Both the position numbers and the translations under genes were made by a program. A stretch of DNA of 64,000 nt from Psychrobacter sp. NZS113 (lineage in GTDB: Bacteria > Pseudomonadota > Gammaproteobacteria > Pseudomonadales > Moraxellaceae). Positions within the stretch are counted from its first letter, which is position 1; each line of letters starts with the position of its first letter. The notes under the pieces were generated by a model that was not told the DNA's origin, searched no databases, and saw nothing but the letters and a program-made list of their open reading frames with translations. The stretch is taken from NCBI RefSeq assembly GCF_015864825.1, contig NZ_JADYWL010000006.1:1-64000 (forward strand), read 5' to 3'. Positions 16,088-25,290 of the stretch are shown piece by piece.

Positions 16088-17323
16088 ATGATGAGAAATA
16101 ATAGTACTGATAGTGACAGTCAAGCTAACTCTGATATCGCTTATCCTACACAAAGTCTCGATTGGCTAACGCGTCTGATTGGTTTTGATACTGTTAGTCG
16201 TCACTCAAATTTGGCACTCATTGAAGACGTGCAAGCGTATTGTGAGCAATTAGGTCTGACAGTCGACTTGACCTTTAATGATGCTAAAAACAAAGCCAAT
16301 TTATTTGTGACAGTACCGGCAGGAGAGAACGCTGACCAACTGAATCATGGTCTCGTGCTTTCTGGTCATACTGATGTTGTCCCAGTCGATGGTCAGGAGT
16401 GGACGTCAGATCCATTTACTGCGACGATACGGGGCGATAAGCTCTATGGACGCGGTGCTTGTGACATGAAAGGCTTTATCGGCTGTGTGTTGACGCTCTT
16501 ACCACAAGCAGTAAAACTGTCTAACGCAGGTCAGCTACGTCGTCCATTACATTTGGCTGTGTCATTCGATGAAGAGGTGGGCTGTTTGGGTGCACCGCTT
16601 ATATTGGCAGATATAAAGGCCCGTGGTATTACTCCTGATTATTGTATCGTTGGTGAGCCGACCAATATGGCGATGGTTGTCGCACATAAGGGCATTTCTA
16701 TTTATCGCTGCCGCGTGCATGGTAAGTCTGCGCATTCGTCATTGACAGCGCAAGGTGTCAACGCTATTAGCTATGCCAGTCGTTTGATTGGCTATGTCGA
16801 TGAGCTAGCGGAAGAGATCAGTCATCGCGATGATAATGATATGATGTTCGATGTGCCTTACTCAACTCTGTCTGTAGGTACCATACAGGGCGGTACCGCA
16901 ACCAATATCGTCCCCAATCTGTGTGAGTTTACATTTGACTATCGTAATTTGCCGCACATGACGCAAGATGACATACTGACACCCATTCAGTCAAAGGTAG
17001 CAGAGTTAAGTGCTCAAATGCAGGCACGAGCACCAGAGACTGGTATTGAGCTGATACAAGCAGTAGGCGTACCAGCAATGACAGACCGTGATAGCGCCGA
17101 GCTGCAAGCACTGATCGCTGCGCTGACGAATGATGAGCAACGTCATAAAGTGGCTTATGCAACAGAAGGCGGGCAGTTTACCAATGCTGGCATTCCAACG
17201 ATTATCTGCGGCCCTGGTAGTATCGAACAGGCACACAAGGTAGACGAGTATGTTGAGCTTATCGAAATCGAACGCTGTGATACCTTTTTGCAGAAATTGC
17301 TAGACAGCTGCACAATTAAATGA
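16088..17323 (+). CDS. argE: Acetylornithine deacetylase (M20 family)
   Basis: This 411-residue M20-type metallohydrolase has the first metal His at 94 in SGHTDVVPVDG, the bridging Asp at 126 in GRGACDMKGF and the catalytic Glu at 162 in DEEVGCLG. The sequence AYATEGGQFTNAGIPTIICGPG near the C-terminus is typical of ArgE. It removes the acetyl group from N-acetylornithine in arginine synthesis. Its N-terminus is about 15 residues longer than usual. A succinyl-diaminopimelate-type activity is the main alternative but less likely. A 174-bp inverted-repeat element lies directly after the stop. Confidence 0.9.
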   Translation: MMRNNSTDSDSQANSDIAYPTQSLDWLTRLIGFDTVSRHSNLALIEDVQAYCEQLGLTVDLTFNDAKNKANLFVTVPAGENADQLNHGLVLSGHTDVVPVDGQEWTSDPFTATIRGDKLYGRGACDMKGFIGCVLTLLPQAVKLSNAGQLRRPLHLAVSFDEEVGCLGAPLILADIKARGITPDYCIVGEPTNMAMVVAHKGISIYRCRVHGKSAHSSLTAQGVNAISYASRLIGYVDELAEEISHRDDNDMMFDVPYSTLSVGTIQGGTATNIVPNLCEFTFDYRNLPHMTQDDILTPIQSKVAELSAQMQARAPETGIELIQAVGVPAMTDRDSAELQALIAALTNDEQRHKVAYATEGGQFTNAGIPTIICGPGSIEQAHKVDEYVELIEIERCDTFLQKLLDSCTIK

Positions 17324-17336
17324 TGTATTCAAATAC

Positions 17337-17510
17337 TAGGGCATGTCCTCAATTCAATCGATAGTCATCTAAATGGGTTAAAAATGGCTAAATCTTGCCA
17401 AACGGCGTCAAATAGCTGACTAATATCCCGATATTATCTGCACTATTTTCCTTGTTTGACTACAATTTATCTCATTTTTATCACCATTTTTAAAATGAGG
17501 ACACGCCCTA
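17337..17510. repeat. 174-bp inverted-repeat element (MITE family B), copy 1
   Basis: It begins TAGGGCATGTCCTCA and ends with the inverted TGAGGACACGCCCTA, a 15-bp terminal repeat with one mismatch. A homologous element of exactly the same length lies at 40172-40345, in the same orientation and also directly after a stop codon. The ends carry TA, as expected for elements that duplicate a TA target. There is no coding capacity, so it would be moved by a transposase encoded elsewhere. Confidence 0.7.
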
Positions 17511-17540
17511 AACATAAGTATATAATGTGAGTAAGTATAA

Positions 17541-17572
17541 ATAATACCGCCTAAATGGCGGTATTATTTTTT
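17541..17572 (+). terminator. Terminator between argE and the LysE-type gene
   Basis: AATACCGCC pairs with GGCGGTATT around TAAAT, followed by ATTTTTT. It lies downstream of the inserted element, so the argE transcript probably runs through the element to this point. Confidence 0.8.
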
Positions 17573-17628
17573 GGTAATGTAGCGACTCGTGTGAGAGCTA
17601 CTGATATACACATAGTAGGGGTGGGTTG

Positions 17629-18369
17629 ATGTCTTGGCATCTGTTTGCGGTGTTTTTTGCAAGTACGTTTTTTATATCAGCGACCCCTGGGCCGAACATG
17701 CTGCTAGCGTTCCAGTATGGTATGAACTATGGCGTAAAACGAACGCTGTGGACGCTAGCAGGGTTAAGTCTGGGTCTGTTTATATTACTCCTCTCGACTC
17801 TCCTTGGACTCGATGTGATCAGTCGCCAGTCACCTTGGCTACTGACGATCATCAAAGCAGTTGGCGCAGTGTATTTAATCTATCTAGGTATCAGTTCATG
17901 GCGCGATGCGGGTGATGGTAGTTTAATGAAAGACGCTCGCGAAATGAGTGAAGAAGTCGCTTCGGAATATCTTGCGTCTGAAAGTAACAGTGAAAGCATG
18001 GCTAATACACCGCAGCCACGTTCTCTCTCTAGCGCGGCAGTCAAAGTATCTCCAAGTAATACGACCTTATTCCGTACGGGGGTCTGGGTATCGTTATCTA
18101 ATCCCAAAGCCATTCTGTTCTTTGCGGCATTTTTTCCGAAGTTTATCAATTTTAGTGCGCCACTATGGCCTCAATATGTCTTATTAACCATAGGGTTGTT
18201 TCTGAGTGAGACAGTTTGGCAGATTATTTATACCTTAGGTGGTAAAAAGCTTGCAAGCTGGCTAGATGTAGGCAATCGCCTAGCTTGGCTCAATCGCGGT
18301 TGCGGAGTGATATTTATCATTATTGCGGCGGCCCTATTAGCTGAAGTATTAAATAGCTTGATGGTTTAA
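17629..18369 (+). CDS. LysE/RhtB family exporter
   Basis: This 246-residue inner-membrane protein shows the LysE/RhtB pattern: SATPGPNMLLAFQYGMNYG in the first segment, LGVYLIYLGI-like sequence (VGAVYLIYLGISSWR) after the third, and SNPKAILFFAAFFPKFI in the fourth. The family exports amino acids or derivatives by proton exchange. Substrate is unknown. A hydrophilic loop of about 50 residues (about 88-138) between segments 3 and 4 is longer than in typical members. The ATG at 17629 is preferred over the adjacent TTG because of the GGGGTGGG spacing upstream. Confidence 0.85.
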   Translation: MSWHLFAVFFASTFFISATPGPNMLLAFQYGMNYGVKRTLWTLAGLSLGLFILLLSTLLGLDVISRQSPWLLTIIKAVGAVYLIYLGISSWRDAGDGSLMKDAREMSEEVASEYLASESNSESMANTPQPRSLSSAAVKVSPSNTTLFRTGVWVSLSNPKAILFFAAFFPKFINFSAPLWPQYVLLTIGLFLSETVWQIIYTLGGKKLASWLDVGNRLAWLNRGCGVIFIIIAAALLAEVLNSLMV

Positions 18370-19178
18370 AAGTTTTTGAGTTCTATATTTAAAGTGACAT
18401 TCTCAAATTAATACTTTTAAAGTAACAGGTTTAATGAAATATAATTTTTATAGTATTCTCTATTTAAATAAAATTAATTATTGACTTTATTTTTTAAATT
18501 GTTATTATTACCACATTGATTTATTAGCTTCTATGTAAGCGATAAGTTATTTCAATAAATCTGCTACTATTGTCTACAATAATTAGCCACAACCTATGGA
18601 GGAATCATCGTGTCCTATTTAACTATCAAGACGTTTTTAAAGATTGAATGTGTAAACTACCTGACAGCAATGACGACTTCGAAAAGGTTTGGCTGAATCT
18701 ATATACAAGCTATTGAGTGATATTCTATCTATTGATATCAACGAATAGCGTTCTATATCTACTCGCTCTACCCTTCTTCTAAGTCTACTGTGCCAAAATC
18801 GCTCTGCGATTGTGCTAGGCCATATTGCGCTTGCTGTTATCTGTCTACCTAACATTTTATTTTATCGTTATTGCCAATAAGTCGATTCACGCTATTGTTT
18901 AGCGTATGCCTTTCTGCGTGCATAATATTTATGCTCTCAATTTTGGTACGGTAAAAGCTTTCTTTAAAACGTCCATCATAAATAAACCATGCATTTTTAT
19001 TAATTTTTTAATTAATAAAAAACGGTATTTTATTGTCTTTATTTTATGATTTATTAACCTATGTGCTCATTAAACATTTTGTTTAATTGAGATGGGTAAG
19101 TAATGTCTAAAAATTATAATAGTCAAAATAAAAATATTTCGTATGGTTATAAAAATAATAAAATGGAAGTAATAAATA
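18370..19178. other. 809-bp AT-rich gap upstream of rtcB
   Basis: No convincing gene is visible. A GTG at 18611 has a very good ribosome-binding site (GGAGGAATCATC) but only about 28 codons follow, and the minus-strand ORF at 18637-18855 has unconvincing composition. A 36-codon ORF (19103-19213), rich in Asn and Lys, starts behind GGGTAAG and overlaps the rtcB start in another frame. It could be a translated leader. The rest is AT-rich without recognisable structure. Confidence 0.35.
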
Positions 19179-20393
19179 ATGAGCATTCAATTAGTATTAA
19201 ACGAAAATCGTAAACATGGCGTACCCGTCAAGATTTATACCTCGGACGTTGAGCAAGGTGCGATGCAGCAACTACACAATTTAGCTCAGTTGGAGTTTGT
19301 ACACTCGCATATCGCGGTGATGCCCGATGTGCATGTCGGCAAAGGCGCTACAGTCGGCAGTGTGATCCCGACCAAATCCGCCATCATTCCTGCCGCAGTC
19401 GGTGTCGATATCGGCTGCGGTATGAACGCGGTGCGTTTGTCCCTGACGGCGAGCGATTTACCTGATAACTTAAGGTCATTACGCTCAGTAGTGGAGCAAC
19501 AAGTACCAGTCGGCTTTAACATGCACAAGCAAATTCAAGCCAAGAACTCAACGCTTGATCCACTAGGTAAACGTCTAAAACCGATTACTGATAAGCATCC
19601 AGGTTTACTTAAAATGCTCAAAGGTTTTGAGCGTACTTGGGCAAAGCAGTTGGGAACACTCGGTGGTGGCAATCATTTCATTGAGCTGTGCTTGGATGAA
19701 AACAGTGACGTCTGGGTAATGCTGCATTCTGGCAGTCGCGGCATCGGTAATTGTATCGGCCAGTACTTTATTAATTTAGCAAAAAAAGAGCGTCAATCGC
19801 GCTTCGGTCATGTTCCAGATCGAGATTTGTCTTATTTTGCCGAAGGGTCTGATAGCTTCGCTGATTATGTCGAAGCAGTGGGTTGGGCGCAGGACTATGC
19901 GTTAGAGAACCGCCGTGAGATGATGCGTCTCGTCATTAAGTCACTGCAGTCGCCACAAGCGGGGTTACCACGATTTCAGCTGACCAAAGAAGCCATCAAT
20001 TGTCATCATAACTATGTCAATGAAGAGGTGCATTTTGGCGAGCAGGTTTACGTGACGCGTAAAGGTGCTATCAGTGCTTATGCAGGTGAGCTCGGCATTA
20101 TCCCAGGCTCTATGGGCGCAAAGTCCTTTATTGTACGCGGTCTGGGCGCGGAGGAATCGTTTTGCTCATGTTCACATGGGGCAGGGCGACAGATGAGCCG
20201 TGGTAAAGCCATACGAGCATTCACTATCGATGAGCTAAAAGCGCAGACGGATGGCGTCGAGTGTCGCAAAGATAAAGGCGTCATCGATGAGATACCAGGC
20301 GCTTATAAAGACATCGATGAAGTGATGGCCAATCAAACGGATTTGGTCGAGGTGGTGCATACGTTGAAGCAGGTCATGTGTATTAAAGGCTAA
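19179..20393 (+). CDS. rtcB: RtcB-family RNA ligase
   Basis: This 404-residue protein is close to the usual length. Metal-binding motifs are MPDVHVGKGATVG (48-60) and VGVDIGCGMN with Asp77 and Cys80. GGGNHFIEL and HSGSRGIG follow, and CSCSHGAGRQMSR near the C-terminus holds the His that is guanylylated in the family. RtcB joins 2',3'-cyclic phosphate or 3'-phosphate RNA ends to 5'-hydroxyl ends using GTP and Mn2+. It acts in RNA repair. No rtcA or rtcR regulator gene is adjacent. An inverted-repeat structure follows the gene. Confidence 0.93.
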   Translation: MSIQLVLNENRKHGVPVKIYTSDVEQGAMQQLHNLAQLEFVHSHIAVMPDVHVGKGATVGSVIPTKSAIIPAAVGVDIGCGMNAVRLSLTASDLPDNLRSLRSVVEQQVPVGFNMHKQIQAKNSTLDPLGKRLKPITDKHPGLLKMLKGFERTWAKQLGTLGGGNHFIELCLDENSDVWVMLHSGSRGIGNCIGQYFINLAKKERQSRFGHVPDRDLSYFAEGSDSFADYVEAVGWAQDYALENRREMMRLVIKSLQSPQAGLPRFQLTKEAINCHHNYVNEEVHFGEQVYVTRKGAISAYAGELGIIPGSMGAKSFIVRGLGAEESFCSCSHGAGRQMSRGKAIRAFTIDELKAQTDGVECRKDKGVIDEIPGAYKDIDEVMANQTDLVEVVHTLKQVMCIKG

Positions 20394-20403
20394 TGAGTAA
20401 AAC

Positions 20404-20488
20404 CATAGCGAGTCACGACGGTGTCAATCGAGCTAAATGTAACAAGTGTACTATTTGCGCTCGATTTCCTAATTGTGGTCTCACTATG
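20404..20488. repeat. 85-bp imperfect palindrome downstream of rtcB
   Basis: CATAGCGAG (from 20404) pairs with CTCACTATG (to 20488) with one G-U pair, and the inner AATCGAGC pairs with GCTCGATT. Further partial pairing lies between and inside these arms, so the transcript could fold into one long hairpin. No T-run follows. It may be a 3' structure of the rtcB mRNA or the remnant of a small element. Confidence 0.45.
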
Positions 20489-20543
20489 CTGTCACTCGAA
20501 TATATAAAATAGATTTAGAGTTATTAAAAATATAGGTAACAAT

Positions 20544-20780
20544 ATGAGCTTAAAACAAACCTTAAAAAAGGCCAAACAGATTGAACGGCAGTTAGAGCAG
20601 CAGGCTGTGACAGGTACACAACACTCCATAGGCACAGTCAAGCCGCGTAATTATCTAGCGCTTGATCCATTATTAAGAAAAGGTGGTATTCACGAAAAAG
20701 AAGATATCGACATTGTCCGCAAAAAACGTCGCCGCGAGACCAAGCAGCAGTTACGGAAGACAGATTGGTTATTAGAATAA
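20544..20780 (+). CDS. Small basic protein, unknown function
   Basis: I do not recognise a named family for this 78-residue protein. It is rich in Lys, Arg and Gln, with a helical N-terminus (LKKAKQIERQLEQQ), a central NYLALDPLLRKGGIHEK and a very basic KKRRRETKQQLRKTDW tail. Such composition fits a nucleic-acid or ribosome-associated protein (inference). The real-gene call rests on its composition and the strong terminator directly after it. It is convergent with miaB. Confidence 0.55.
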   Translation: MSLKQTLKKAKQIERQLEQQAVTGTQHSIGTVKPRNYLALDPLLRKGGIHEKEDIDIVRKKRRRETKQQLRKTDWLLE

Positions 20781-20802
20781 TGGTGATTAACATTCACGCC
20801 CA

Positions 20803-20838
20803 AAAAAGCCGTTCGCTATGATAGTGAACGGCTTTTTT
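20803..20838. terminator. Bidirectional terminator between the small basic gene and miaB
   Basis: AAAAAAGCCGTTC pairs with GAACGGCTTTTTT around a GCTATGATAGT loop region. A- and T-runs flank both sides, so it can serve both convergent genes. Confidence 0.88.
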
Positions 20839-20866
20839 ATTCTTACTCAAACTTATAGTTTAACGG

Positions 20867-22360
20867 TTACGCCAATACTTCGATCAGCTCACCTTTGACC
20901 ATGTGCGGGCTGACAAAATCAGTAATACGCACGCTCACGAGTTTACCCAACATCTCATCCATTTTTTCGACATCATGGGGGAACATGACGGTACGGGTGT
21001 TATCTGCAGTACCGATTAAACAGTCAGGATGACGGTTGGCAACTTGTTCAACCAAGACGCGAGTCGTGGTACCGACCATCTCATGAGTTTTCGCAAGCGT
21101 TGAGTCAATGATGACTTTTTGGAATTCAGCCAAGCGTTCTTTTTTAGTTTTGAAGCTTACATCATCTGGCAACTCAGCGGCTGGCGTGCCTGGGCGCTTA
21201 GAGTAAATAAAGCTGTAAGAGTGATCGAAGTTTAATTCCTTTGCCAAGTTCAACGTATCTTGGAAGTCTTGATCGGTCTCACCAGGGAAGCCAATGATAA
21301 AGTCGCTCGACAAATGAATATCAGGACGAATGGCTTTTAGCTTATTAATCTGATTGATATACACATCAATGGTATGGTTGCGCTTCATCGCTGCCAAAAT
21401 AGCGTTTGAGCCACTTTGAACCGGTAGATGTAAGTGTGATACCAGCTCTGGTAATTGTGCATAGGCGTCAATGATATCATCAGTGAACTCTAGCGGATGG
21501 CTGGTCGTATAGCGAATACGCTCGACACCGTCGACATGTGAGACATAATGCAACAGCTCAGCGAAACGGCAAATGCTGCCATCGTCTTTTTCGCCGCGAT
21601 AGCCGTTGACGTTTTGACCCAAGAGGTTGATTTCACGCACGCCTTGCGCGGCTAAGCTATCAATCTCTGCCAATACGTCGTCGAGTGGACGTGACAATTC
21701 TTCACCGCGGGTATAAGGCACTACGCAAAATGAGCAGTACTTTGAACAACCTTCCATAATAGAGACAAAGGCTTTGTAGCCTTCTACTCTTGGCTCTGGC
21801 AAAAAATCAAACTTTTCGATACTCGGAAATGACACATCAATCGTACCGATACGGTTTTTAGGCGCTATTTCACGTTGTTCGTTTGATTGATCATACAGCT
21901 CTGGCAGACGGTGCAAGGTTTGCGGGCCAAAAACCATATCGACATAAGGCGCACGCTTTTGAATGTTGTCACCTTCTTGGGAGGCCACGCAACCACCGAC
22001 GCCAATGACGAGGTCAGGGCGTTTTTCTTTTAGTTTGCGCCAGCGACCCAATTCTGAAAATACTTTCTCTTGCGCTTTTTCGCGGATAGAGCAAGTATTC
22101 ATTAGCAGTACATCGGCCTCATCGATATCATGCGTGACTTCCATACCGTGGGAATCACCGAGCACGTCGAGCATTTTGCCAGAGTCATAGACATTCATCT
22201 GGCAGCCTTGAGTGGTGACGAAGACTTTTTTGGTAGCTGTTTTGTTTACAGGAGATTGGGCTGAACTTGCTTCATTGAGTGCAGTGACAGCAGGCGCGGC
22301 AGCAGTTGCTTCAGTAACAGCAGCGTCTTTGATGCGGGGATTGAATACAGTAACACTCAT
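20867..22360 (-). CDS. miaB: tRNA-2-methylthio-N6-isopentenyladenosine synthase
   Basis: This 497-residue radical-SAM methylthiotransferase modifies A37 of tRNAs reading UNN codons. The N-terminal UPF0004 domain begins [20 protein letters not shown] with the first cluster Cys. Further cluster residues lie in [11 protein letters not shown] and [11 protein letters not shown]. The radical-SAM motif CSKYCSFC is in [22 protein letters not shown] domain forms the C-terminus. The start at 22360 (MSVTVFNP) is chosen over the upstream codon at 22441. It leaves an Ala-rich N-terminal extension of about 40 residues before the first domain. Confidence 0.95.
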   Translation of the reverse strand: MSVTVFNPRIKDAAVTEATAAAPAVTALNEASSAQSPVNKTATKKVFVTTQGCQMNVYDSGKMLDVLGDSHGMEVTHDIDEADVLLMNTCSIREKAQEKVFSELGRWRKLKEKRPDLVIGVGGCVASQEGDNIQKRAPYVDMVFGPQTLHRLPELYDQSNEQREIAPKNRIGTIDVSFPSIEKFDFLPEPRVEGYKAFVSIMEGCSKYCSFCVVPYTRGEELSRPLDDVLAEIDSLAAQGVREINLLGQNVNGYRGEKDDGSICRFAELLHYVSHVDGVERIRYTTSHPLEFTDDIIDAYAQLPELVSHLHLPVQSGSNAILAAMKRNHTIDVYINQINKLKAIRPDIHLSSDFIIGFPGETDQDFQDTLNLAKELNFDHSYSFIYSKRPGTPAAELPDDVSFKTKKERLAEFQKVIIDSTLAKTHEMVGTTTRVLVEQVANRHPDCLIGTADNTRTVMFPHDVEKMDEMLGKLVSVRITDFVSPHMVKGELIEVLA

Positions 22361-22707
22361 AAGGATAAGTCCATGATTGACTAAAGATATAGCGGGGTAG
22401 ACGATTAACAGGTGGCGTATTTTATCACAACCCTCTACCAATGTGAAAAATTAGCGTGGGTGATCGCTGGTCAATATTATAAATTATTCATAACGGTATC
22501 AATTGTTTACTGGAGTTAGCAGCACTTTTGATAAAAAATACGACTCGACATCATTTCTATGTTACACCGTACTGTCCTATTTATTAACAAAAGGTAAAGG
22601 CTATGGTTGAAAGTGCAACGAGTATAGTATGATGAATAAAACCACCTTAGCGGTACATTATAAATCGCTGTTTAATTATTTGTAGAGACATAATAAAGAG
22701 AGTCAAT
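22361..22707. other. Divergent promoter region between miaB and slt
   Basis: This 347-bp gap between divergent genes has no convincing ORF or repeat. Promoters for both are expected. GAGTATAGTATGATG near 22620 contains a plausible -10 for slt but no clear -35. Confidence 0.3.
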
Positions 22708-24828
22708 ATGACAGAATTGCGCGTTGCTCATAGCATCAAGGATAGAGAGTTGGCCAGTCAAAAGCATGGTTCTGAACGATCTAGGGCAGGCAGGCTGCGG
22801 GTGAGTGCGCTGAGTTTGGCGACGGCAGCGAGTGCGTTAGGGCTATCGCAAGTTGCTTGTGCAGAGCTGTCATGGGGTGATAGCGAGAGCTACCAGCAAG
22901 AGAATAACTATCAGCAAGACAGCAGTATTGACTCATTTATGTCAGCAGCAAGCGCCGCAGACCGAGGTGATGTCAGCGCCCTTTATGGTTATGAGCAAGC
23001 GATGAGCGGTGGTTTGTTTGCGATGTATCCCACTTATTGGCGGATGAATCTAGATCTTAATTCACAAAGTGCGGCTGCGGTGTCACAGTTCGTGAGTCAG
23101 TATCCTAATACTGTGATGGCTGAAAAACTGGTTGCAGATTTTGCGGAGACCAAAGCAGGGTCAAACGATTATGCATCAGTACGCCAAGTCGCAAATTTAA
23201 TCACCAATGCCGATGCCAGTGAGCGCTGTGCAGTTGCGCTTGGTTTTAATAATGGTGGCGACACGATGCGTGCTATGGCAGCCAAATCTGATGTTTGGCT
23301 GAATACCCAAAAGCAGCCAGCATTGTGTGATCAGTTAGCGATGGAAATGAACAATAACGCACTGATTAATAATCAAGATCGCACCGCTCGTCTTAAACGT
23401 ATGCTACGTAAAGGCAAGACTGGTGACATCATGGCGTTGTCCTCACGCTTAGGCACGCCTATTGCTTATTCAGCATTGAGTGAGATTCAGCTAAGTCCAT
23501 CTTCATTCTTTACCAGTTTTGGTAGACAGTCTGCCAGTCAGACCAATCAATATCTTTATTTGTATGCGTTAGGCCGTGTCGCTGACAAATCTTATCGTGA
23601 GGCTGCGCTACAGTTAGATTTTGATATCAAACAAGATAACCAGCGTTCAGTGAAGTTGTTGAATGATGACACCCGTCGCTATGCCTATCGTATCCTCGGT
23701 GTACAGCGTATGAACCACAATACTGATGATGGCTTCAATGCTGAGGCAGTTGAATGGTTCCGTAATAGCTTAGATAACGACTTTAATTTTGAAGAAGCCG
23801 AAGATTATGCCATGGCAGCCATTCGCTTTAGCCAATGGGATGATGTGGTCGAAGCTATCTCTAGAATGGAGAGCGAAACTCAAAAAAGTAGCCAGTGGCA
23901 GTATTGGTTAGCACGCGCATATGAGCAATCGAGCGATTCAAACAAACGTAATACTGCTAAAAAAATGTATAAGAACATCGCAAAAAGTAATGAGTATTAC
24001 GGTTTGATGGCAAAAGACAAGATCGGTCAACGTTTTGATGCTAGCCAGTTCGGTGGCAGTAATCTACCAAACGTGAGTACCTCGGATCGCGCACGTGTCA
24101 TGCAAGATGGTAACTTTGCTCGTGCTTTTGCCTTATATAACTCTGATGCTAGCCGTGCTTATGCCAACCGTGAGTGGAACTGGGCGGTGAAGCAGGCGCG
24201 TGACAAGCGTGATGACAATCTAATCATTGCTGCTGCTCGTCAAGCACATGACATGGGCTGGCTCGATCGTGCGATTTACGCGGTGGATAATACTGATAGA
24301 GTCGATAGCTTAGCCTTATCGCATCCGATGCCGCACCAAGATGCCGTCGTTCGCTACAGCCAATCTGCTGGCATCGATCCAGAGTGGGCTTATGGCATTA
24401 TGCGTCAGGAGAGTCGCTTTGTAACTTCTGCACGCTCAAACGTTGGGGCAAGTGGACTGATGCAAGTCATGCCTGATACGGCCAAATATATCGCTCGTAA
24501 TCTGGGTGAAACTTATAGTGCTAGCCGTGCCAATAGTGGCGATACCAATATTCGTTATGGTACATGGTATATGGGTGATATCTTAAGCAAGTTGAACCGT
24601 CAGCCAGTCGTCGCTACAGCGGGTTACAATGCTGGACCTAATAATGCCAAACGCTGGCAGCCAGTCTATGGGTCACTTGCAGCGGATCAATATGTTGAGT
24701 CTATCGCGTTTCCTGAAACGCGTAATTACGTCAAGCATGTGATGGAGAATGCCACTATCTATAGTAGCTTGTTGGGTCGTAGTCAGCCCATTAGTCAGCG
24801 CATGGGTACCGTTCCATCTTCTTTCTAG
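22708..24828 (+). CDS. slt: Soluble lytic murein transglycosylase
   Basis: This 706-residue protein has a signal-like N-terminus (LRVSALSLATAASALGLSQVACA, about 31-53). A long alpha-superhelical U-domain follows, typical of Slt70. The C-terminal lysozyme-like domain has YGIMRQESRF with catalytic Glu568, then GASGLMQVMPDTA and TAGYNAGPNNAKRW. It cleaves peptidoglycan strands in the periplasm to 1,6-anhydro products. These products are the substrates of AmpD, also encoded in this window. A strong terminator follows. Confidence 0.92.
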   Translation: MTELRVAHSIKDRELASQKHGSERSRAGRLRVSALSLATAASALGLSQVACAELSWGDSESYQQENNYQQDSSIDSFMSAASAADRGDVSALYGYEQAMSGGLFAMYPTYWRMNLDLNSQSAAAVSQFVSQYPNTVMAEKLVADFAETKAGSNDYASVRQVANLITNADASERCAVALGFNNGGDTMRAMAAKSDVWLNTQKQPALCDQLAMEMNNNALINNQDRTARLKRMLRKGKTGDIMALSSRLGTPIAYSALSEIQLSPSSFFTSFGRQSASQTNQYLYLYALGRVADKSYREAALQLDFDIKQDNQRSVKLLNDDTRRYAYRILGVQRMNHNTDDGFNAEAVEWFRNSLDNDFNFEEAEDYAMAAIRFSQWDDVVEAISRMESETQKSSQWQYWLARAYEQSSDSNKRNTAKKMYKNIAKSNEYYGLMAKDKIGQRFDASQFGGSNLPNVSTSDRARVMQDGNFARAFALYNSDASRAYANREWNWAVKQARDKRDDNLIIAAARQAHDMGWLDRAIYAVDNTDRVDSLALSHPMPHQDAVVRYSQSAGIDPEWAYGIMRQESRFVTSARSNVGASGLMQVMPDTAKYIARNLGETYSASRANSGDTNIRYGTWYMGDILSKLNRQPVVATAGYNAGPNNAKRWQPVYGSLAADQYVESIAFPETRNYVKHVMENATIYSSLLGRSQPISQRMGTVPSSF

Positions 24829-24847
24829 AACACTCATTTACGATTCA

Positions 24848-24885
24848 AATAAGCCCTTAACGATTGCTCGTTAGGGGCTTATTTT
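24848..24885 (+). terminator. Terminator after slt
   Basis: AATAAGCCCTTAACGA pairs with TCGTTAGGGGCTTATT around a TTGC loop with one bulge, followed by TTT. It lies 20 bp after the slt stop. The 24886-25290 region beyond it holds only an unlikely upstream extension of the next ORF. Confidence 0.85.
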
Positions 24886-25290
24886 TATACACTGAATTTA
24901 GGTATTCTGATCTCATGTTTACGTTTCTGCTATAGATTAAAAAAAACGATTTGTTACCATTGCATTAACTAGTGTATTTAATTGATGTTTATAAATTACT
25001 GTTCATATTTTTTAGCTCTATGCTTAGTGGTATGAGTGTTTGTATGTCAAACGCTATAATCTAAGCGATAGCCTATGTTTTATCACTGCTAGATGCCTCC
25101 AGCCCTTATGATAAAAAAATACTTTACTCTTTGCATTTTATCGAAAGTTAGATATCCATCATCTACTCATACGCAGGCGCGCCCGTTATTTAACCTGACG
25201 GCAACTCCGAGTCATTCGAATGTTCATACAGCGATCAAACCAATCAAAATTTTGGATAAAGGTCACGCAAGCCTAATCGGCAAGCGTTTT

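Noticed and set aside
18611..18694. Short GTG ORF with a very good ribosome-binding site
   Set aside because: Only about 28 codons with no recognisable sequence. It may be a leader or a remnant but cannot be supported as a gene.
18637..18855. 72-residue Arg-rich minus-strand ORF upstream of rtcB
   Set aside because: Composition is unlike neighbouring proteins and no start signal is seen.
18940..18965. Sigma-54-like promoter (TGGTAC...) upstream of rtcB
   Set aside because: The TTGC half is missing at the right distance, and no rtcR gene is nearby.
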